A stretch of DNA of 10,390 bases from Pauljensenia sp. (GTDB taxonomy: Bacteria > Actinomycetota > Actinomycetes > Actinomycetales > Actinomycetaceae). Below the pieces are notes generated by a model. The model had not been told where the DNA came from. It searched no databases and worked only from the letters and a program-made list of their open reading frames with translations. The translations under genes and the position numbers were made by a program. Of this stretch, positions 6,369-10,390 are shown one piece after another. The DNA lies in assembly GCA_029983625.1 (NCBI GenBank), contig JASBZF010000060.1, positions 1 to 10,390 on the forward strand, in the 5' to 3' direction. Every line of letters starts with the position of its first letter. Positions within the stretch are counted from its first letter, which is position 1.

Positions 6369-6502
6369 GGAAGAACCTCCCTGTGGGATGAGATCCGAGA
6401 TGCCTCTAGTGTTGCATAGATCAACCCCCCCTCCCCCGAGCAACTGTAAGACTCTCACTTTCCATTCAGGAAACATTCAGTTTCATCTTGAAGAATCACA
6501 CT
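6369..6502. promoter_or_regulatory. Divergent intergenic region between the PH genes and the two-component system
   Basis: This 134-nt region must hold the promoters for both gene blocks. It contains a C7-T-C5 homopolymer tract (6425-6437) and a CATTCAG direct repeat near the response-regulator side. For the minus strand, TTGCTC (6443-6438) and TCTATG (6420-6415) lie 17 nt apart with the G-rich tract as spacer, a weak promoter match. For the plus strand, AAGAAT lies 6 nt before the ATG at 6503, a weak leaderless candidate. No terminator is evident. Confidence 0.5.
6463..6480 (+). promoter_or_regulatory. CATTCAG direct repeat with 11-bp spacing, candidate OmpR/PhoB-family site
   Basis: CATTCAG occurs at 6463-6469 and 6474-6480. 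Tandem half-sites with 10-11 bp centre-to-centre spacing are the usual target of OmpR/PhoB-type response regulators, and the gene 23 nt downstream encodes one. The site would lie around -40 to -23 if transcription starts at the ATG 6503, fitting autoregulation. Single CATTCAG copies elsewhere in the window lie inside genes and are not paired. Confidence 0.5.
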
Positions 6503-7213
6503 ATGCCACGCCATGACACCGAAGGAGAAGCTCGTCTTCTCGTCGTTGATGACGAACCGAATATCCGCGACCTCCTCGCCTCCTCACTGCGTTTCGCAGG
6601 TTTTGAGGTCCTCACCGCCAAAGACGGGCATAGCGCCTACCGCACCGCAAGCGACGAATCCCCGGACCTCATCGTCCTTGACGTCATGCTCCCCGACATG
6701 GACGGTTTCACCGTCACCCGACGCCTCCGCGAAGCCGGTATTCAGATTCCCGTCCTTTTCCTCACCGCCCGCGACGATATGCGCGACAAAATCCAAGGAC
6801 TCACGGTCGGAGGAGACGACTACGTCACCAAACCCTTCGGCCTCGAAGAAGTCGTCGCGAGAATCCGCGCAATCCTGCGGCGCACCATCGGAACAGACGA
6901 GGACGACGGTAAGCTCCGCGTCGCCGACCTCGTCATCGACGAGGACGCACACGAAGTCACTCGTGCCGGTATCAGCATCGACCTCAGTCCCACCGAGTTC
7001 AAGCTCTTGCGCTACCTCGTCATCAACGAAGGCCGCGTTGTTTCTAAAATGCAGATCCTCGACCACGTGTGGGAATACGACTGGGACGGCGAAGTCGCAA
7101 TCGTCGAGTCCTACATCTCCTACCTGCGGCGTAAGCTCGCCGTTGAAGGGGCCTGCGGAGAACTGATCCACACGAAACGCGGGGTCGGCTACATTCTGCG
7201 CGCAGAGGACTGA
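6503..7213 (+). CDS. Response regulator, OmpR/PhoB family
   Basis: A 236-aa DNA-binding transcription regulator controlled by the kinase encoded immediately after it. The receiver domain spans about 11-125, with the acidic pair Asp16/Asp17 (LLVVDDEPN), phosphoacceptor Asp60 (DLIVLDVMLPDMDGF), Thr88 (LFLTARDD) and Lys110 (YVTKPFG). The winged-helix effector domain covers about 135-235 (LSPTEFKLLRYLVINEGRVV, SYISYLRRKL, HTKRGVGYIL). All signal-transfer residues are present, so it should be active. ATG 6503 is chosen; TTG 6488 would add five residues. The ribosome-binding site is weak (GAAG, 9 nt away). The kinase gene starts 3 nt after its stop, so both are co-transcribed. The style resembles the TrcR/MprA group of actinobacterial regulators, but I cannot name the ortholog. 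Confidence 0.96.
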   Translation: MPRHDTEGEARLLVVDDEPNIRDLLASSLRFAGFEVLTAKDGHSAYRTASDESPDLIVLDVMLPDMDGFTVTRRLREAGIQIPVLFLTARDDMRDKIQGLTVGGDDYVTKPFGLEEVVARIRAILRRTIGTDEDDGKLRVADLVIDEDAHEVTRAGISIDLSPTEFKLLRYLVINEGRVVSKMQILDHVWEYDWDGEVAIVESYISYLRRKLAVEGACGELIHTKRGVGYILRAED

Positions 7214-7216
7214 TCC

Positions 7217-8827
7217 GTGTCACCCGGCCCGCTGAGATCCTTCACGAGTTTTTGGCACAAACGCCCTCTGTCTGCACAGCTCGTTGCACTGATTACGGTC
7301 CTCCTCGCCCTCGGCCTGAGCGTGTCCGGCACCGTCATGCTCGGCCTGCTTCAACGTCACCTCATTTCCCAGATTGACGAACAGCTCAAATCTGCGACCT
7401 CTGCCGTCCTGTCCAGCGACGAAGGTGTGTTCCGTGACGGGGAATCTGCACTGCCGACCCTCTACTACATCCGCACTTCTTTCCTCGGGCATCGCGAAAC
7501 CGTTTCCTACTATCGCCCCACCCTCGATCAGTCCGGGACACCGCACATCCCCCAGCTTCTCGCCATCGGGCAAGAACCCGGCACCGAGGACGGTATGACG
7601 CATCCCGTCACCGTTTCGTCCAGCAAACACGGATCCAATTGGCGTGCCGCCGCCTTCCCCGTCTATTCCAACAGCGACGGCCAGATCGTCGGGGTCATCA
7701 CCATCGCCTTGCCCTTAAGCGACGTTCAGCGTACGTTGCGCACCACCGCCACCTACTTCACTGTCGTCGGTATCCTCATCGTCATCCTCGGTGCTTCTCT
7801 CGGTTCGACGCTTGTGCGCCGTTCACTCCTTCCTCTACGTTCTATTGAATCCACGGCCGGGAAAATCGCAGCGGGAGACCTCACTCAGCGAGTCGCCCCT
7901 CAGCCGCCCAGCACCGAAGTCGGCTCCCTCGCCCTGTCTTTGAATGCGATGCTCAGCCAGGTGGAACAGTCCTTTCAAGCCCGTCAGACTTCGGAACGTA
8001 AAATCCGTCGCTTCGTTTCTGATGCCTCCCACGAGCTACGCACTCCCCTTGCTGCGATCTCTGGCTACTGTGAGCTTTATTCGATGGGCGGGATCCCTCA
8101 CGAGCGCATCCCGGAAGTCATGGGGCGTATCCAATCGGAATCCACTCGGATGGCTGCACTCGTAGAAGATCTCCTTACTCTTGCGCGCCTCGACGAAGGC
8201 CGCCCCCTTGAGTTCACTGAGATTGATCTTGTCAAGCTTGCGGACAACGCTGCTTTCGACCTCCAAGCCCTCGATCCGACGCGCTGCGTTGGTTTGCGCG
8301 GACTCGGCCCCGGCACACCTCAACCCCCGATGACTCTGGTCGTCACCGCAGACCGCGACCGTATCCAGCAGGTGTACACCAACATTATCGGCAATATTGT
8401 GCGCTACACGCCCGAGGGTTCTCCCGTTGAAATTGCCCTCGGGAAAGTGGGTGCCGTAGCGGTTGTAGAGTTTCGAGATCACGGTCCCGGTATTGCCGAG
8501 GGCGATCGTTCGAAAGTGTTTGAGCGTTTCTACCGATCCGACTCTTCACGGGCGCGATCTCAGGGCGGCTCAGGTCTTGGACTTGCGATTGTCTCTGCGA
8601 TTTTGTCCGCGCACAAAGGTCAGGCAAAGCTCACCAAAACAAAGGGGGGTGGACTCACCGTGCGTATTGAGTTGCCTCTTGAAACGCAGCGCAGCATCAC
8701 ATCCGCTTCCGCTTTAGGAAGCTCCCTCGATGTCCAGCAGACTGCCCCGCCCTCGGCGCCTATGGAATCGGTAGCTGAGGAATCGGCGCCTGAGAAAGAG
8801 GAAGAAACCACAGCTTATAATGAGTGA
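7217..8827 (+). CDS. Membrane sensor histidine kinase, HAMP-HisKA-HATPase type
   Basis: A 536-aa sensor kinase, partner of the response regulator encoded just upstream. Membrane segment 1 lies at about 22-46, an extracytoplasmic sensor region at about 47-177 and membrane segment 2 at about 178-200. HAMP follows at about 200-255 (LLPLRSIESTAGKIAAGDL), then HisKA with phospho-acceptor His272 (FVSDASHELRTPLAAISGY). The ATP-binding domain has an N-box with Asn393 (IIGNIVRYTPEG), G1 with Asp421 (RDHGPGIAEGD) and G2 (GGSGLGLAIV, 450-459). A 45-residue tail rich in Ser, Ala, Pro and Glu follows the kinase core and is probably disordered. The GTG at 7217 comes 3 nt after the regulator stop, with AGAGGA about 8-9 nt upstream. 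The sensor has no ligand-binding motif I recognise, so the stimulus is unknown. It could phosphorylate and dephosphorylate the regulator, as in this class generally. Confidence 0.95.
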   Translation: MSPGPLRSFTSFWHKRPLSAQLVALITVLLALGLSVSGTVMLGLLQRHLISQIDEQLKSATSAVLSSDEGVFRDGESALPTLYYIRTSFLGHRETVSYYRPTLDQSGTPHIPQLLAIGQEPGTEDGMTHPVTVSSSKHGSNWRAAAFPVYSNSDGQIVGVITIALPLSDVQRTLRTTATYFTVVGILIVILGASLGSTLVRRSLLPLRSIESTAGKIAAGDLTQRVAPQPPSTEVGSLALSLNAMLSQVEQSFQARQTSERKIRRFVSDASHELRTPLAAISGYCELYSMGGIPHERIPEVMGRIQSESTRMAALVEDLLTLARLDEGRPLEFTEIDLVKLADNAAFDLQALDPTRCVGLRGLGPGTPQPPMTLVVTADRDRIQQVYTNIIGNIVRYTPEGSPVEIALGKVGAVAVVEFRDHGPGIAEGDRSKVFERFYRSDSSRARSQGGSGLGLAIVSAILSAHKGQAKLTKTKGGGLTVRIELPLETQRSITSASALGSSLDVQQTAPPSAPMESVAEESAPEKEEETTAYNE

Positions 8828-8866
8828 TACTCATCACCCGAAGTGCTACTTTCTTCATTCATGAGT
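8820..8866. repeat. Three copies of ATGAGT/ACTCAT at the end of the kinase gene
   Basis: ATGAGT at 8820-8825 and ACTCAT at 8829-8834 form a perfect 6-bp palindrome with a 3-bp centre that spans the kinase stop codon. A third copy, ATGAGT, lies at 8861-8866 and abuts the TACGAT hexamer of the next gene's candidate promoter. As RNA, the first pair is a short, weak stem without a U-tract, so not a terminator. A regulator binding near the next promoter is an alternative. Confidence 0.4.
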
Positions 8867-8871
8867 ACGAT
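8866..8871 (+). promoter_or_regulatory. Candidate -10 element (TACGAT) for the HD-family gene
   Basis: TACGAT fits the TANNNT pattern and lies 34 nt before the ATG at 8906, giving a 5' leader of roughly 27 nt that contains AGGAG at 8892-8896. No clear -35 hexamer is seen 16-18 nt upstream. The 78-nt gap after the kinase gene makes a separate promoter plausible, though read-through from the two-component operon remains possible. Confidence 0.35.
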
Positions 8872-8905
8872 TCACGCCGTATTCCCTATCCAGGAGTGAG
8901 TCGTT

Positions 8906-9868
8906 ATGAGTGCTGACGCACCTCAGTGGCTGTACGCATCTTTCGTCGATGCAATGGAAGAAATCGGGGTAAGTGCATCCCGAGCTGAACTCGACCTCGA
9001 AGCCCGCGATCTCATCGCACGCTGGTCCGCTTCAGATCGATGCCTCCACACGGTCCATCACCTCATCAATATCCTCGCCCACCTCGACGAACTCGCCGCC
9101 ACAGCCCACGACCCCGACGTCTTACGGGTCGCAGCCTGGTATCACGGTGCCGTCCTGAATCGTTGGCTTTCTGTGCGCCCCCGCAACACCGATCCCGTCG
9201 CGGGTGAATCCGAATCCATCGATATGGCCCGCACTCACCTCGGACAGCTCGGCGTCTCTGACGATGTCATTGATCGTGTCGTCGAACTCCTCCTCTTCCT
9301 TGCCCGTCACCGAGCTCCCCGCGCCGACCTTGACGCGCAGGTCCTCGTTGACGCTGACCTCGCCAGCCTCGCCGCACCCCCTCAGGAATACAAGAGGCTG
9401 CGGGAAAATCTGCGCGCCGAACTTGCCGATCTCAGCGATATCGAATACTTCCAAGCGCGCAGCGCCGTCATTCAACGACTGCTCGCCTTTGATTCCATCT
9501 ACCAGTCACCCCTCGGGGAATCGTGGGAGTCAGCAGCGCGCGCAAACCTTCAGGTGGAATTAGCAAAAATTGAATCAGCCTTACGTGCCTGCGGAGCCAG
9601 CCTCCCCGAAGAAAGCGAGACTCCTTCCGATGCGGACCCTTCAGAAGATGTCACCGCCACCGGCACGATCATCATTAAAAGACGTCAGCTGAAGAAGACC
9701 CTGTGTCAGGAAGCCCGAGGCGACGACTTTTCTTCTACTGAACAACGCACGGCCATCACTGCGCCACACGCTGCACACACTGGCGATGCTGACATGCTGA
9801 AAGATTCAGCGTCTTCGTTGGAAAGCGCGATCGAAGCCCTCAATCTTCCCCCCACACCCGCTCAGTAG
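8906..9868 (+). CDS. HD-superfamily (COG4339-like) protein with altered HD dyad
   Basis: A 320-aa protein resembling predicted metal-dependent phosphohydrolases of COG4339. Family landmarks are visible: RCLHTVHHLINILAHLDEL (45-63; His48, His51, His52), AAWYHGAV (76-83), a downstream His/Arg helix (FLARHRAP), VDADLASLAAPPQEY (148-162; Asp149, Asp151), RENLRAEL (166-173) and SPLGESWESAARANLQVEL (201-219). In the usual family motif, His80 is followed by Asp; here residue 81 is Gly, so the metal-binding HD dyad is incomplete and activity may be changed or lost. Residues about 235-320 form a low-complexity, Ser/Thr/Asp-rich tail absent from typical family members, with one basic patch (IIIKRRQLKK). 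ATG 8906 has AGGAG 9 nt upstream. It lies 78 nt after the kinase gene on the same strand; a functional link with the two-component system is not shown. Confidence 0.88.
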   Translation: MSADAPQWLYASFVDAMEEIGVSASRAELDLEARDLIARWSASDRCLHTVHHLINILAHLDELAATAHDPDVLRVAAWYHGAVLNRWLSVRPRNTDPVAGESESIDMARTHLGQLGVSDDVIDRVVELLLFLARHRAPRADLDAQVLVDADLASLAAPPQEYKRLRENLRAELADLSDIEYFQARSAVIQRLLAFDSIYQSPLGESWESAARANLQVELAKIESALRACGASLPEESETPSDADPSEDVTATGTIIIKRRQLKKTLCQEARGDDFSSTEQRTAITAPHAAHTGDADMLKDSASSLESAIEALNLPPTPAQ

Positions 9869-9895
9869 CTTCTTTTTGTCGCGCCTCAGTCACCT

Positions 9896-9931
9896 GGTTT
9901 TCGCGGGATTTGAGTAGGGTTTTTGCCGGAT
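9896..9931. repeat. 14-bp direct repeat with 22-bp spacing
   Basis: GGTTTTCGCGGGAT at 9896-9909 and GGTTTTTGCCGGAT at 9918-9931 match at 12 of 14 positions. Starts are 22 bp apart, close to two helical turns, so both would face the same side of the DNA. This suits a dimeric or cooperative regulator upstream of the WXG100 promoter, though no known operator was recognised. Confidence 0.5.
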
Positions 9932-9956
9932 CTCCACAGCGTCTGCTTGTTGTGAC

Positions 9957-9965
9957 TTGTCCACA
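9957..9965 (+). promoter_or_regulatory. Single DnaA-box-like site TTGTCCACA
   Basis: TTGTCCACA equals the DnaA box consensus of high-GC actinobacteria. A second site, ATCTCCACA at 9930-9938, matches at 7 of 9 positions. No origin genes (dnaA, dnaN), AT-rich unwinding region or box cluster is present, so this is not an origin. It may be a chance match or a DnaA-responsive promoter site. Confidence 0.3.
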
Positions 9966-10005
9966 GCTCTAGCTTCTCCTCTGTACGCTGTTTGAGCTTT
10001 CCTCC

Positions 10006-10011
10006 TAGTGT
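10006..10011 (+). promoter_or_regulatory. Candidate -10 element (TAGTGT) for the WXG100 gene
   Basis: TAGTGT fits TANNNT and would place the transcript start near 10017-10019, at the first base of the stem-loop that follows. The 5' leader would then be about 40 nt and include AGGAAGGA at 10043-10050. No -35 match is visible at the usual distance. The call rests on position and one loose motif. Confidence 0.35.
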
Positions 10012-10017
10012 GCTCGA

Positions 10018-10038
10018 CAGGCCGGATTCCCCGGCCTG
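10018..10038 (+). other. Strong 8-bp stem-loop in the WXG100 leader
   Basis: CAGGCCGG (10018-10025) and CCGGCCTG (10031-10038) are perfect inverted arms around a 5-nt loop, ATTCC. The stem ends 4 nt before AGGAAGGA, the ribosome-binding site. It lacks a T-tract, so it is not a standard terminator. If transcription begins near 10018, it forms a 5'-terminal hairpin of the kind that can protect mRNA from decay; an operator palindrome is the other reading. Confidence 0.6.
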
Positions 10039-10057
10039 AGCGAGGAAGGATACTCTC

Positions 10058-10348
10058 ATGGCGATTTACGCCGTCGATTCCAATGAAGTTTTAGCTGCCG
10101 CTGCGCGCGTCAACACGATCAGCGCGGATATCCGTGCCCAAGTACACGCACTGATGAGCGACCTCATCGCCCTTGAAGGCTCTTGGACGGGTGCAGCATC
10201 CGCAAACTTTCGAGCCTGCGTCGATCAGTGGGGTGCGACCCAGGTTCGCGTGGAAGCTGCTCTCGATGCGATTGGCACTCAGATGAATGCGGCGGCCACC
10301 CTCTACGCCGATGCAGAAGCCCGCTCGGCTGCCCTTTTCATCAGTTGA
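10058..10348 (+). CDS. WXG100 family (ESAT-6-like) protein
   Basis: A 96-aa helical-hairpin protein of the type exported by ESX/type VII secretion systems. The defining W-x-G turn is Trp43-Thr44-Gly45 (LEGSWTGAASANFRA), with helices on either side, and the C-terminus carries the secretion motif Y-x-x-x-E as Tyr83 to Glu87 (LYADAEARSA). Length and the lack of a classical signal peptide agree with the family. ATG 10058 has AGGAAGGA 7 nt upstream, the strongest ribosome-binding site in the window, fitting high expression. No partner WXG100 gene, EccC ATPase or toxin gene is within the window; the partner may follow beyond the right edge, or the protein may form homodimers. The leader contains a strong stem-loop that may stabilise the mRNA. 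Confidence 0.93.
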   Translation: MAIYAVDSNEVLAAAARVNTISADIRAQVHALMSDLIALEGSWTGAASANFRACVDQWGATQVRVEAALDAIGTQMNAAATLYADAEARSAALFIS

Positions 10349-10390
10349 AAATGCCATTTCGCGTTGAGGAAACAGGAAAGGGGTGGGCCC

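Larger units (their letters stand above)
9869..10057. other. Repeat-rich intergenic region before the WXG100 gene
   Basis: This 189-nt spacer has no gene. From left to right it holds a 14-bp imperfect direct repeat (9896-9909 and 9918-9931), TCCACAGC twice (9933-9940 and 9960-9967), one perfect match to the actinobacterial DnaA box TTGTCCACA (9957-9965), a candidate -10 (TAGTGT, 10006-10011) and an 8-bp stem-loop (10018-10038). The density of short repeats suggests a regulated promoter. No T-tract terminator for the upstream gene is evident. Confidence 0.6.

Noticed and set aside
6425..6437. G-quadruplex on the minus strand
   Set aside because: The tract gives at most three runs of three or more G in a row, and no fourth run lies close enough for a standard quadruplex.
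6513..7166. 217-residue plus-strand frame inside the response regulator gene
   Set aside because: Ser/Thr/Pro-rich shadow of the correct frame, which shows every receiver and winged-helix residue.
6584..7171. 195-residue open frame antisense to the response regulator
   Set aside because: It mirrors a strongly conserved regulator gene, has biased acidic composition typical of a shadow frame, and no credible ribosome-binding site or domain.
10018..10038. Intrinsic terminator for the HD-family gene
   Set aside because: The stem is strong but no T-run follows; it leads straight into a ribosome-binding site and a start codon.
9869..10057. Replication origin suggested by the DnaA-box match
   Set aside because: Only one perfect box is present, with no dnaA/dnaN genes, AT-rich region or cluster of boxes.
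10349..10390. Start of another gene at GTG 10383
   Set aside because: Only two full codons fit in the window and the ribosome-binding match is ambiguous, so no CDS is reported.

Overview
The window looks like a chromosomal segment of a moderately high-GC actinobacterium, most likely an Actinomycetaceae-type organism. This is inferred from the lysS/panD/panC/Rossmann-DUF2520 gene order typical of Actinobacteria, the WXG100 protein, frequent GTG starts, apparent leaderless starts, and protein style; no marker gene settles the genus. No RNA gene, insertion sequence, CRISPR array or integrase is visible. Two divergent gene blocks meet at an intergenic region near 6369-6502.

Minus-strand block, read from 6368 down to 118: two bacterial PH-domain (bPH2/DUF304) membrane proteins of the YdbS and YdbT type, a Rossmann/DUF2520 protein, panC, panD and lysS. 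The first three genes overlap by 1-4 nt (TGATG, then GTGA) and panC/panD overlap by 8 nt, so translational coupling is likely. A 121-nt gap before panC and a 155-nt gap before lysS hold candidate internal promoters. PanC and PanD supply beta-alanine and pantothenate for coenzyme A; LysS charges tRNA-Lys. The order matches the Rv3603c-panC-panD-(coaX)-lysS neighbourhood of Mycobacterium tuberculosis, except that no coaX lies between panD and lysS and the region upstream of the PH genes is a two-component system.

Plus-strand block, 6503 to the end: an OmpR/PhoB-type response regulator and its membrane histidine kinase (3-nt gap), then a gene for an HD-superfamily protein (COG4339-like) in which the expected His-Asp dyad reads His-Gly, then a 189-nt spacer rich in short repeats, then a WXG100 (ESAT-6-like) small secreted protein. 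The end of the window holds 42 nt with no assignable gene.

The points most worth a second look are the His-Gly substitution and C-terminal tail of the HD protein; a 21-bp tandem repeat that overlaps the end of panD and reads as a heptapeptide repeat on the opposite strand; paired repeats with 11-bp spacing at the response-regulator promoter; the repeat-rich, hairpin-bearing leader of the WXG100 gene; and apparent leaderless promoters at lysS and panC. I saw no convincing wholly new multi-gene system; the novelty is mostly in regulatory DNA and in the altered HD protein.
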